Assembly (NCBI RefSeq): GCF_003254395.2
Contig: NC_037638.1
Span: 19,078,207 to 19,142,206, forward strand
DNA from: Apis mellifera
Lineage: Eukaryota > Arthropoda > Insecta > Hymenoptera > Apidae
Length of the DNA: 64,000 nt
Reading direction: 5' to 3'
Made by a program: the position numbers and the translations under genes. The stretch's first letter is position 1. Every line of letters starts with the position of its first letter. Of this stretch, positions 26,201 to 38,700 are shown piece by piece. The notes below the pieces were generated by a model. That model made no database searches and was not told the origin of the DNA. It saw only the letters and a list, made by a program, of their open reading frames with translations.

Positions 26201-29200
26201 GTTTTTGCAGCGGCTAGTAGGCGCGCGTGGGGTGTGCAACGGGCGATGCGAGGGTGCGTCAGCGCACACGTAGGCGCACTTAACACCCCCGACCGTGTAA
26301 GACCACTCGACCGGCACGTACCCCGGATCCTTCAGACGTACCTACACGCCGGTAAATTATCGCCCGACCGTACGTACGGCCAAGTACGCCGCCTCTCTCG
26401 TTGTTTTACTCTCTCTCTCTCGCTCTTGCCAGCTCTTTTTCCAGCTCCTTTCTTTCTTTCTCGTCGGTGGTCGTCCAGCATCCACGCCTCGCAACCCACC
26501 CTCTCTCGCTTCCACCTCTTTGTTCTTTCCTCCACCGCGCCACCATCGTGATAAAAACGAGATTTACGGATTATTCCGTGGTCATCTCTCTCTCTCTCTC
26601 TCTTTCTCATCTCCGTGTTTTTCCACGTCCTCGACAAGATGAATTTTGTATTCCTCCGCGGTTGTCCTCGCGCGGATTCATTAGGATCGGTTAATTTTTC
26701 AACCGTGTCATACTAACGGTCCAGCTTGGGCGGGAAATAAAGGTAATCAAGCAGGTTTCAAGGAGGTTTCACGTTTCGTGATGTATGTTGTGTGTACATG
26801 GGGGATGAAGAAATTTTGATAAAAATGGTACGGTTGAGAGGAACAACGGTACGTTGTTCGTAAATAATAATATTAACGTTCTTTTCTTTTTCCTTTTTTT
26901 TTTTTAGTTAATTATTGTTAGAAGATTCGCGAGCATGTAATTGGGATATATTTGAATTATTCGAAAGAGTGGAATTTTTTGAAAAATTCTCTCGGCAATG
27001 TTTAATTTCTCAAAAATCAATCACGATGGAATCGAACAATACAATGTGTATATATATATATATCAAAATTTATTTAATCGATTCGGAATCTTTTTTTTTT
27101 TTTGTATTTTTAAACACGATGACTCCGATATCATATTTTCATCATCTCGATAATACATCTGTCATGCACAAAAGTGAAGCTTATTTTGAATCGAAAGCAA
27201 CCAAAGTTGGTTAAATTTAAGGGCGAATCTTTTCATGCCGTGATCATTCGCTTCGTGACAGATCGACGTAAAAAAAAAAAAAAAAGAGAGAGAAACTTGT
27301 GGTGGAAAGCATGGAGAGATTCGAGCCCGAATCCCCTGGTAAAGTCGAAAATCGACAGAGGCGGAGCGTATATTTCATTGCCGGCGTGCGATTTTCAATC
27401 TCCGCGAATGTCCGTCCACCAACCCCCTCATAACCTTTTCTTTTCACGACGGGGTCCGTTACCTTTGCCTCTCGAATAACACTGGATAACTTTGCGCTTT
27501 GTAACTTGGCTTCGAAACGCGAATCGAATCGAACAAGGGAGGGAAGAGGAAAGTCTTTAGAGAGAGAGCGAAAAAACACGTCGACAAATGATGAACTTTT
27601 TCTTTTTCTTCAGGTTTGAAAATCCAAAGTTCAAAATATTAGAATCACTTAATAAAATTATATATTCAATCAATGCAAAAAGCAAGATTAAAATTATTAC
27701 AATCGAGTTATCGATTGATTTGATCGATTTTGCCAATAGTAATTTTTTACATCAACGATTGCTTGGGGAATTTCCTTTGATACAATCTTTTTAAAAGTAT
27801 TAAAAATTTTTCTATTCACTTATTTTTTAACGATCTCACAGATCAACAAAAATTGTTCTTTCGAAGTCTCAGATTCCTCTGTATTTTTCCTTCTGTTTTT
27901 TTCCATTCGTTGGAGATCTCTTTCTAGATATCGCTTTGTAAATGTTTCACGAGGAATCGGTTCGAAGGACTTTCGAGGAAGCTTCTTTGCAAAATTCTCT
28001 GCTTCCTGCTAGATTATGCTGGCAAATTGGGGAAAGGGGGCGCGTTTCTGAAACACGGCTCGAAATCCTGTATGCAATTTGAGGGTTAGCCGAATCTCTG
28101 CGCGTCTTTCGCGCGTCCCCGAGATTAAATTCCCCGCATCAGGAATAACTTTCGCTAACGTTGATTAGCATACGTGAGAAGAAACTCGTCACTTTCACCC
28201 TTTCGGGTGGCGGGGGCCCCCTCTCCCTTTGACGCCGTTAATAAACCATCCACCTTTCCCATTCCTGGATATGAATTAACCAGAGCCACCTTCTTATCTG
28301 GCATTGATTAAATCCAGAACACTCGACTGTCGTCTCTCGCGTCCTTGAATTATTCATACGTTCTTTGGCCAGGCCCCCCGAGAATGGGTTACATCGATTT
28401 CTGGCGACGAAGTCGTTGTAGGAGAAGGTGATGAGTCACCTGTTCCTCCTCCGCCTCTCTCTCCAACCTGTTATTCAAGATTTCGCGATCGCGTAGAATA
28501 AATTCAAACTTGCACTTCCGAATGAAAGAAAAGAATTTATTCAAGAAGAAATTCAAAGCGTCGATTTTATTACTTATCTCTAAAAAATTCTGAAATTTCC
28601 AAGCAGACGGTTCACAAAAGAGGCCTGCTCTTCCTTCCAATAAATTAGATTGGATACACGTTTCGTATTTTCTTTCCATCGGGGACAGATCGAGTTCGAT
28701 GGAAAATTCGAAACGACAAACAACCGGCCAACTTGAACCTGTATAAATTCAGGTAGATACGGCTTCTAAAGTTGGAAGACGACTTGGAGAGGCTGCGTTC
28801 GATGTGCTGGGAGACCGCACTACGACGCTTGTTCCTCGAACAGACTACATCCCCGGATATCTGTCAGCGGCACACCGCCGACGAAAATCGTCGTCGGCGT
28901 CGTCACACGAAACCCATAATTTCATTGAGCGGGGCGGAGTTAAACGTCGTTCGTTTAAACCTCGTCGTTCGTGATTCTCTTCGTTCCACGCTAGTTTTCT
29001 TTCCCCGTTTAAAGATTATTACCCGTTAGTGGATGTTTGAGGATGTAATGGAAGGATGATTCGAAAACTTTGCGTATCCGCCCGCAACACTTGTTACGGA
29101 GTTGATGCGAATCCTTACGAGGCTTGGACGAGTTTGCGCCTCGATGAGGATATCGCTTTCTCGAGGGGCTTCCTCTTATCTTCCAAGTTCCTGTTTCTCC

Positions 29201-30152
29201 TTCCTCCATCGATATAGTTAGACTCTTTCTAAATACGTGGGATTTGGAAGTGGAGGGTCTTGGAGAATAAACGAAGAAAAATGTTTTTTTTAATAAAATG
29301 CAAATAGCTTTTTATTGAATGTTCGAAAAACGTCAGATCTATGCGTGCAATAAATTCGAGCGTTAAAAATTCTGCCTTCCTGCTTCAATTTCAAACGTAT
29401 AAACACACCTCGTCCCGATTTCCGCGTTATGATTAAATAAACATACACATTGATATCTGAAGAGAATCTGGATTGGAATACGCTTGATAGTCTTGCTCGA
29501 TTTTTCGTATATATGTATATATGTATATCGCACGGTCCATCCTCCGAGTTAGTTGGCACGCCGCTTTTATTTCACCTTCGTATTTTCCTTTGTTTTGTTC
29601 TCCCTCTAATTTGACGAGGGCGAGGACCATAGAACCGTGTGTACCATTAACCCAAATAATTCCGAAGAACAACCCTCTCTCTTCTCGAATTCTCTCGCTC
29701 TCCTCCATCCATCCATCCTTCGTCTCTCGTTTGTCAACCATTGAAACGTTCTGCGAGGCGAACAATGCGTATTTTTGAGTCGAAAGAAATTTATATATAT
29801 ATATATACATATATATATTCGACACTCGTTTTTCTGAGCTCGTACAGTTTCGTCTATCGTCCAACTAATCAATTTTTATATTAATCATTCCCTTGCTTTT
29901 TATAACATCGATATCATATATCAATCTATCTATCGATATTTATTATCTTTAAAGATCGTTTTATCGGCGAGATAAAATGGGATATATTTTACAATTTGAG
30001 ATATCGATTATTCAATGTCGATTATGAACTTTCTTAATGGGATAATATCATACAGAAATATAGTATAGGAAGGAAGAAAAACGTTGTATGAATATTCCGA
30101 TTGCTTTTAAAGTATCTCGATTCTTCTCGAAACGAGAAACATATTAATATTC

Positions 30153-31361
30153 CATATCTTTAATTGTACTTGGAGTTCCATGAGTTTTTTTCTAGTAGTA
30201 TATTTATATAACATTTAAACGATTAATTAAATAGTTGAATTTAAACTAATAACATTAAACAGTTGAGATTATTACGATGATCAATCATATTAGCTACGGA
30301 TAAATATTATCCAAGCATTGCAATAGTAACTTTAGACAATGGATTAATAACCCTTTCATGTGATACTATTCATCAAAATCGAGCCAATCCCTTCGTTTTC
30401 TATTTTCAAATTAAACACGTGGTGCGGACGATTCGTGTCTATTTCATATCTTTAATTGTACTTCGAGTTCCACGAGTTTTTTTCTAATAGTATTTAATTA
30501 AATAATTGAATTTAAACTGTAACCAATAAAACTAGTAGCGAAATTATTATGAAGATCAATCATAATAGATAATAGATAAATGTTATCCAAGCATTGCAAT
30601 AAGTAACTTTAGACAATAGATTAATATTCAATCCTTAATGTGATACTATTCATCAGAGCCAATTCTTTCCATTGCCAAATTCTCGAAAATATATAATTAA
30701 ACACGTGGTGCGAACGATTCATGTTTATTTCATATCTTTAATTGTACTTCGAGTTCCACGAGTTTTTTTCTAGTAGTATTTAATTAAATAATTGAATTTA
30801 AACAGTAACCAATAAAACTAGTAGCGTTAAACAGTTGAAATTATTACGAAGATCAATCATAATAGATAATAGATAAATGTTATCCAAGCATTGCAATAAG
30901 TAACTTTAGACAATGGATTAATATTCAATCCTTAATGTGATACTATTCATCAGAGCCAATTTCTTCTATTGCTAAATTCTCGAAATATATAATTAAACAC
31001 GTGGTGCGGACGATTCGTGTCTATTCCATATCTTTAATTGTAGTTCTTGTAATATCTTTAATTCGAGTTCCACGAGTTTTTTTCTAATAGTATATAACAG
31101 TTTAGTTTATATAACATTTAAACGATTAATTAAATAGTTGAATTTAAATTATAATAAAACTAGTAGCATTAAAGAGTTGAGATTATTACAATGATCAATC
31201 ATAATAGCTACGGATAAATGTTATCCAAGCATTGCAATAAGTAACTTTACAATGAATTAATATTCAATCCTTAATGTGATACTATTCATCAAAATCGAGC
31301 CAATTCTTTCCATTGCCAAATTCTCGAAAATATATAATTAAACACGTGGTGCGGACGATTC
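30153..31361. repeat. Four-copy tandem array of ~290-bp AT-rich units
   Basis: Units begin with CATATCTTTAATTGTA at about 30153, 30445, 30731 and 31027, and the array ends near 31361. Shared landmarks in order are: GAGTTCCA[C/T]GAG, a T7 run with CTA[A/G]TAGTAT, TTGAATTTAAA, a GATCAATCAT motif, TTATCCAAGCATTGCAATA, GTGATACTATTCATCA, and a closing AAACACGTGGTGCG. Periods are 292, 286 and 296 bases. The last unit is longer because of a small insertion at its start (about 31040-31060). No coding potential is seen. Confidence 0.93.
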
Positions 31362-32638
31362 TTTTCCCGTTCTTTCTGCTCGCGAGACTTTTCAATTAAA
31401 CAGTTAACCGCGATTATTATTATAGGAAAAAGTATTATAGCCAGTTTTTAAACGGTAACGATGTTTTAATTAAATTGGTTCCCCGAATGGGTTTTGAAAC
31501 GTTACCCGATCGATGCCTGCGCCGCCCTTTCGACGCGGGCTTTAAAGGCACAGTTAATGATATCCGATTTGATTTCCATCGGTAAACGTTTCGTTATTGG
31601 CGATTGTTGTTGTTAGCGCGCGAACGGAAATTAACCCGCGATTAAACGGGCATTTTCACCGATCCTGTCCAAAACTATCGATCGCCCCGATAATTACAAA
31701 ACTGCCTCGCTTATCGACTAATACTTGATTAATTCGCGATACAGTTCGGATAAGCGGCGGTGTTATTGTATCGCACCGATCGGCACCGCTTAGTAGAGAA
31801 ACTTTCCAACTTTGGTTTAAAACGTTTACCCGCCATTTTGAAATACCTTAACCCGTATAATATCAAAGTGGTAACCGGTATATTTCCTCCATGTGCCCGC
31901 GTCAATGATTCGTTACGCTCGTGTTAATGAAAATTATTAATAGAAGTACAGAAGTACAGATAGATGTGGGGTCAACTTATTGTTAGATTGTTCAAGTTGG
32001 AACGGAAGATATATTTATTTTACAACCTAATGATTAAAATATTATCCTCGTTTTGAAATTATTTCGATATTTCGATAACCGCGATCTCTCTATATTCGTT
32101 CGATTGCAAGATTCAATTGCATCGATTTATTTATATCGTATATAAATTGCTAAATAGAGAGGAGGAATATAGGTTTCTTAGATTAATAAAATTTAGATCG
32201 GGTCACTTTCTTTAGCACGATCTTAATCATATCAAAATTCATCCTCTATATTTGCCTGATATCCGCTAATAATAATATATGTCAGTAATGTATGTCAGTT
32301 CGATCATCCATTCTCGTATCATATAAATATCCATTGTTAATAGAAAGGAAATAGATCTTTCAAATTTAGAAACGAAAAATTTCTTAATTTGAACCAAAAT
32401 GGCGGCAATTACAAAGACGCGAAAGCTTGCTTGAAAATCCAATCTTAAAACGAAGAAATTCCTTTTTTTTTGACCGTCAGCCAGGAACGAAACTTTATTC
32501 TACCAATTGGCTTTCGAAACGCGAAGAACTCGAGAACAGTTAGCGGACTTTATTCTTCACTTCTACCCGTAAAGATTTCGCGACGATCTCCAATCAAAGA
32601 TTTTTCCCCTACTAACTTTTTCTGTGTTTATTTTCCAG
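31362..32638. other. Non-coding DNA upstream of the first supported exon
   Basis: This is mixed composition sequence with a GC-richer segment at 31.36-31.92 kb and then AT-rich DNA. The last 30 bases before 32639 form a good 3' splice site with branch sequence TACTAAC. No exon is recognised otherwise. Confidence 0.6.
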
Positions 32639-32766
32639 GAGCGCCTGCCACGATTCCTGGACCCAGCTACGACTGTCACCGATGTTCGGCTGCATTTGTC
32701 CCAACAATCACATGAAAAGACGCTGCGACAGGATTTTCTCGACGGTGAATCACAATCCCTGCGTTG
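32639..32766 (+). CDS. Gfrl: Gfrl exon: second half of GDNFR domain 1
   Basis: The acceptor TTTTCCAG is preceded by a perfect TACTAAC branch site at 32610-32616, and the donor is GTAAGT at 32767. The exon takes one base to finish a codon, reads 42 codons and leaves one base. The peptide begins SACHDSW, continues with the FGCICP motif and ends NHNPCV. Its five cysteines correspond to C6-C10 of a GDNFR repeat (compare NEC-FCLC-DEC-PAC in domain 2). The first half, C1-C5, must lie on an upstream exon ending in phase 2, which I could not find. A different frame is also open here but lacks the family pattern. Confidence 0.9.
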
Positions 32767-35700
32767 GTAAGTATGAAATCCGTTTTTTAAACCAATTTTT
32801 TTTTTAATATACTTATATATATATATTTATATGTATATTTATGTGTATACATTATATACGCAGGTATATATAACAATTGCGTAACACACAAGCAGAGAAA
32901 TTTTTAAGTACTCTCGCTTCTCTCGATTATTAATGTTCCGCGATCTTGTCAGACACAAATTTTTTTTTTTGTAATCTTGAATGGACGAGTATACCACGCG
33001 AGTTACGTATAAACGTTGGTTAATCGTTTGAACGTTTTACTTTAGCGCATCCTTGTGGAAGACGATGATTGTCGATGTTGTGAAGTAAACGTGTATTGTC
33101 ACATCTTTTTGTTTCTCTCCCCCTTGATTTTGCGATACAATTTTCCATCTTAGTCTCCCGTCCCCAAGTTTCGTCTCGAAACTCCCCCACTCCCCCTCCC
33201 TCTTTGTACACCTGTTTGTCTGTATCTTGTTATATCTCGAGTGCTCTGTTCTCTAGTATGTCACCTTTTACTTACGATCGATGTGAAGCGTACGTACCAC
33301 GCTCGAAACATTAGACATAACACGAACCAACCACCCTGTCGATCTTGCAATTGGAACTCTAGGATTTTTTATTATTTTATTATTTTATATCAGATTTTAA
33401 AAATCTCATTAATCAAGAAATTACATAGCGGGAAGAAAATGTTTACGCTGTCGAAAATCTGAGACTCAAACTCTTCTCTTTCGTATCGAATTTCTTTCTC
33501 CCATTCAAATCGTCATTGACTTTTTCGTGAAACTTGGAATCGGGTCGCTTCGCAAGTTGGAGGAAATTTGAAAGGAGAGAAGTGAAACGCGAGGACAGGG
33601 CGGAAAGTTTGGCCGTTTCCATCGTAAACAAACCCGAAAAACGGGGGAGATAGATCCGTTATTTTTCGCGTCGAAGGGAAGGTTAGTAGGAGGTCTCCTA
33701 CTAGTAGAAGGGAGGCAATTACTCTGAGCGATACTGGGGTGTTTAAGGCTCGTGGGACGACGTTACAGCCTTCTTCGGATAAGCTCCTTTCTCCTTAATT
33801 AACCAAAGGCGACCAGTATCGAGATGTAGATAAGGATTTCATCGCGTGGCAGGCTCGACCTTAATTTCACTGAAATCCCGTGTCCCCTTCGAGGAACGTC
33901 GCCTCCCTCCATACCATTCCAGTTTAATGACACTCGAATGCCTATTTTTACCTCCTTCCTTCCTCGTCTCGCCCCTGATATTATCCCTCGTCTTATCCCG
34001 AGTCGAAGATCACCTTTGCGATAAGATGAGATAACGTTGCTTTTCACTTTTCTCCGGTTCAGAACTGGGTGAAGCATATATCCCCTTGAAATTCTTCACT
34101 CGCGTTTGTCTCAATTCTCTCCGATCGTCGAGTGATATTTCGCTCGTTTTTCTATTCCAAGAAAGAACGAACTGAATTTTCTTCCCGCAATTTACGTCGA
34201 AATTATCGAATTGGAAAAGATATCGATGTAATTTCTCGATGTGAATGAATGCAAAAAAAAAAGAAAAATTAGTTTGCACATTATCGAATTCATCGAAAGT
34301 TGCACAATTTGAAAATGTGATTACGTGGCAGTGAGCCAGTTAATTAATTATCGATCGAAGCTATTCGCGTTATAGTCCAGTTAGATCGACAGTGTGACGA
34401 TTCGTGATACACGTACGATAAGAGGAGGTTTACATTTACATAGAGCGCATCTACATGTAAGTACAACATACGAGGCGCATGTGCGACGTGCAACCGTTTG
34501 TTTTCTTTATCTTAAGTGTGCGTATTTGGCCGAGCAAAATAATTAGATCGTGATCGGTGGACGATCAATTTTCTACGTTTCAGCTTCGAGAAGCTCGTCA
34601 TCAAGCAGAATCCTCGAACAAATCGGGATATTATCGATCGGTTGATCAAAAATCAACGACGAAATTACCGCTCGATTCGCGTGCACGCAGAGAATTTCGA
34701 TCGATATCGAGGAAATCGATTTTTCTTATCATCGCGAACAACATCATTCCGCGGCGTGGACGGATGGAACCGCGCTCCTCCACTTCATTTCATCTCCAAC
34801 CTTTATTCGAAACGATACGAAAATTCTCGGAAACGAAGGAAGGATCTCGAGTAAACGTCGACTACGCGATTATACGAAGGAACACCGCCATATTGAAATC
34901 GTTGTTCTCGATTTCCGATCTTTCGTATAAATTTATTCAAACGAACTCGATATCGGTGAAACGGATGAGATAAAAAAATAATAGATGAAGAGGGGGGATC
35001 CTGGACCGCGTCGCGTTTCTCGAAAAAAATCGGATGAATCTGCGGGAGGCGAGGGAAAGTAAAGAAAGGGGTGGATCCAGATCCAGGGAAGATCGAAGAG
35101 AACGAGGAGGGAAACGTGTGCACGAGAGCACCGCCAGAGCACCCCCTAAGTACGCATTCCGCCCGAAGGATCCGCATTTCGAGATCGATCCGCACGATTT
35201 CCCCGGTATATATATACATATATACACGTCCAACATCCGCAATCTCGACTCGTTCCGCCTCTTTTCACCTCGGTTCGACTCTCGCGTCCCCGATCGTCTA
35301 ATCGAACTGGGTCGCCGCGAAATGCTACGAGGGAATTTCTCGAATCGGGCTGCCATCGAGAGGGGAAAACACGCGACGCCAACGACGCGAAGAAAAATTA
35401 GCATACCTTCTCTTCCTTGTTTTCTCCCCCCTTCTGTGTGTGTCTTTCTCCGCGAGTTTTATTTTTATCTTTATTCCTTCTCGACTTTTAGCAATTGCAT
35501 TTATATCGAGATATCGTTTCCAATTTCGATATTTTTTTTTTTCTTTTTCCTCGATCGCGAGCCCCTCTTCGATTCGTTTCGTAATCGTGGGATGGATAAA
35601 AGAAAAAAAGGAAAGAAGGCTCTTGAAAAGAGTGGCGATTATGTTTCGTGTACGAAAAAAGGGAAAAGGAAAGAAAAAAAAGGCGGTTCGATGAAGATAA

Positions 35701-38700
35701 TGGATAAGAAGCCGAAAGCCTTCGGGCGCGAACGCAAAGGAAATTATGCACCGCATGTTGTTGTACTTTTGCACGAGATACTTTTTTTAGATGTCGTGCA
35801 CGTTCTCAACCTGTGCATGCTCGTATTTTTCTACATCTATCTCGAAATGTGCATGCGCGTCGATTAATCGCCTACCAACGACTCTCTATATTACTCTCTA
35901 TGTTACTCGACTCACTTACTCGACTCCTCTCTACTCCTCCTTTTTTTCTTTTTCGCATTCACTTCTCGAAGAAATAAATTTTTCTTTAGGTGAATTTATT
36001 AGAAAAAAAAAAAAAAAAGAAAGGTATCAATCGATAATCTACGAATTATTCCAGCGAGTAATTAACGAACAAAAACATCCTGGATATTTTTCTTTCACCT
36101 TTCCTTTTCCCATAACATTTACAACAACGGCGTATAATAAAAGACATTTATAACATCGATGACCTTTTTACACCTCGAAAAGGTACGTCTTGCAACCTGG
36201 CCTTTCCCCGACATCTCTCTTCTTTAACTCCCTATTTCCGATTCCGAAAGGGTAAAGGAGACTTTTCAACCGGCAAAAAAGCTGCCATTTAAACTTACCA
36301 ACACGCGGAGCCAATGTCGGACGAATCTGGCTGGGATCTGGTTTTCCAACAACTTGGAACCTAGAGCCGGAGAGCCGGATTCCTCAGAAGGCTTGCTAAT
36401 ATTTTCTTTTCGCGTGGTCGCGTGACACGGTGGCGTGGCAAAGATTCGAGTGGCTGAGGGATGAGGAAAAATCCAAGAGTCGAGGGGATTAAACGAACCA
36501 AGATGTAATCGGGATCGACGGTCGGGATTCCTTTTGCCAGGAAACTCCGTCTCGAAACGACAAACGGCCAAGCAAGCAAGCGAGCGAGCACCCAAACGCT
36601 TTGAAGCTCCAGCTACAATCTTTTTGCCCGCCACTTCGATCGACCTTTGCTACCATCGACCGGAAACGGTGTCCGGATAATAGGTCCCCTCGATGGAGGA
36701 GACCTCGTCGCTGGAATAATTCGCAGGTTACCGAGTTAATCCTCTCTTGCTAAACTCCATAGCTTTTCTATTTAACAAACTATTCTAAAATATTTGACCT
36801 ACCAAACTTAAGTTCTCGAAATATCAATAATATTATAACACGTAAGAAGAAAGATTCTTCACTACACGCGTGAAATGTATAATGAATTGAAAATATTGTT
36901 TCGTGAACAGTTTTCAATTGGATAGTTAATTTCTCGCTAATAAGCAAAGAACGATGTCCATCACTCCAACCACCACCACCATCACCACCGTCACAATCAC
37001 CACCATTATCACGGTGCCACCACGACGACCACAAGAGTAGGCACGTAGGAAAGCCGCGAAACCCGGCCGTGCACGTGTACCGATGCGATCACGCACCCCA
37101 CTCACCCCGTTCTCGTCCGCGTCTCTGCTTCTCTGTTACAGAGTTCCTGCCCTCCTCCACCTCCATAGACCTGTCGGGCACGGACTCGGCCCTGTATCCG
37201 TTCGACCCGCAGCAGGAGAGCTACCAGGAGATCTGGTTACCGCCGACCAGTATGTACCCCTATTTTCTGTTCCCCGGGGCCGCGCGCACCTCGTACTACG
37301 ACCACGAGAGCACGTACGACGTCCAGGAGGCGGGACAGGGGCGTCAGCACGGCCACCGCCATCAGCACGGTCGTCATCAAGAAGCACCGGAGTTGCCTGG
37401 CAGGCCCGGTGTCCTCGTGGTCGAGACGTACGATCCTCGTGCCGATCGCGACGAGGACCGGCAGGAGGCTCGTGCTGGTACCGACGACGAGCATCGGCCT
37501 CTGTACAGGGAGAAAGATACGGATGATCGTGAAATGGAGGGATCTAAGAGCTTCTATGATCGCGGCTCTTCTTCTTCTTCTTCCTCTTCTTCTTTTTCTT
37601 CTTCTTCTTCATCTTCCTCTTCTTCTTCTTCTTCTTCTTCTTCTTCTTCTTCTTCTTCTTCTTCTTCTTCTTCCACGTTGTCCAAGCATGATCGTGCCTC
37701 CAGCACAGTGCACCTGCAGCCAAGGCACTCCCAAAGCGAGCATGACGCGCACCTGCACCATCATCACCATCACCACCAGCACCACCAGCACCACCCCGCA
37801 CCACCCGCACCACCGTCCGCCGCGACGTCGTCTTCGTCTTCGTCTTCGTCTTCGTCTTCGTCTTCTTCTTCGTCGTCGTCGTCGTCATCGTCGTCGTCGT
37901 CGTGGTCGAGTTATCCGCCACCGGCTCGTCCAACGCCTACCGTGGACGAGACTAAACGAATCGAGGGGCCCGAGCTGGTGCATCCGAAGAAATTCGCACC
38001 GAGGCCCACCTACGAGCACCGGGCAATCTTCGATCGCGCCGACGACGACCTCGATGACGAGTTGAGGATCGGCGCGCTACCAGTCGACCGGCTCTTCGAT
38101 CTCCGCGAGGCCTTCGAAGGGTTCGTCGACCAAGGTTCGTACACCGGTGTGCACAGGTGTGAATTCGCGCCTCGTCCATTCCGCACCACATTCGCGATCG
38201 ATCGGGAAAAAGTAGCAGTCGCCTGTCTTTTTTATCGTTTCGAACAATCACATATTCCATACGCTTCTCTTTCCCCCCCTCGTTGTGCATATATCTCTTC
38301 TCATGCGTGCCGATCGCGACTTGTTATTTCTCGACAACAACGCCCGCAACAACGACTGGGAAGGTATGCAGGGACCGGCAGACTCGCTGGTGAGACTGGT
38401 ATGCGTCGAAATTCGATTCTTTCTCGGAAGAGATTCGCTCGCCGCGTTTTCTCGCCATCGGCCGCTTTCGATACCATTGCAAGGAAGATCATATCGGATC
38501 ATCGTCGAGCGACGCTCTCCCCTCCGGGGAGAAAGATTCCTCCGAGGCAAAGATTAAAATTCGAACGGGATTTTAGCGAGTGCTTGGCCCCGTCGATCGG
38601 ATCGGCAAGAAAGCAATTTCGTCAATTTCGAGTACGAAGGGAATTCGATGCGATATTTCGGAGCGGAGACTCGTGTCGATTAATCCGCGCCGCGGATATT

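Larger units (their letters stand above)
12849..30152. other. Non-coding stretch, no gene recognised
   Basis: I see no supported exon on either strand. It contains microsatellites (23244-23267 CT; 22031-22054 TTTA; 26585-26602 TC; 29792-29806 TA), homopolymer tracts and a few short inverted repeats. GC-rich islets, such as those near 16.2 and 21.5 kb, may be regulatory but carry no recognised motif set. The longer open frames are low-complexity and have no recognisable domain. Confidence 0.55.

Noticed and set aside
32470..32715. 81-codon plus-strand frame overlapping the domain 1 exon
   Set aside because: It is a different frame from the one giving the GDNFR cysteine pattern and crosses the acceptor; it is a shadow of the real exon.
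35034..35867. 277-codon plus-strand open frame inside a Gfrl intron
   Set aside because: Its composition is low-complexity (Arg/Glu/Lys-rich, then Phe and Tyr runs from T-rich DNA), other frames overlap it on both strands, and there is no recognisable domain. It is probably a chance open frame.
37544..37933. Lysine-rich minus-strand frames opposite the serine tracts
   Set aside because: They are the reverse complement of the TCT/TCG repeats of the Gfrl linker exon and have no independent support.
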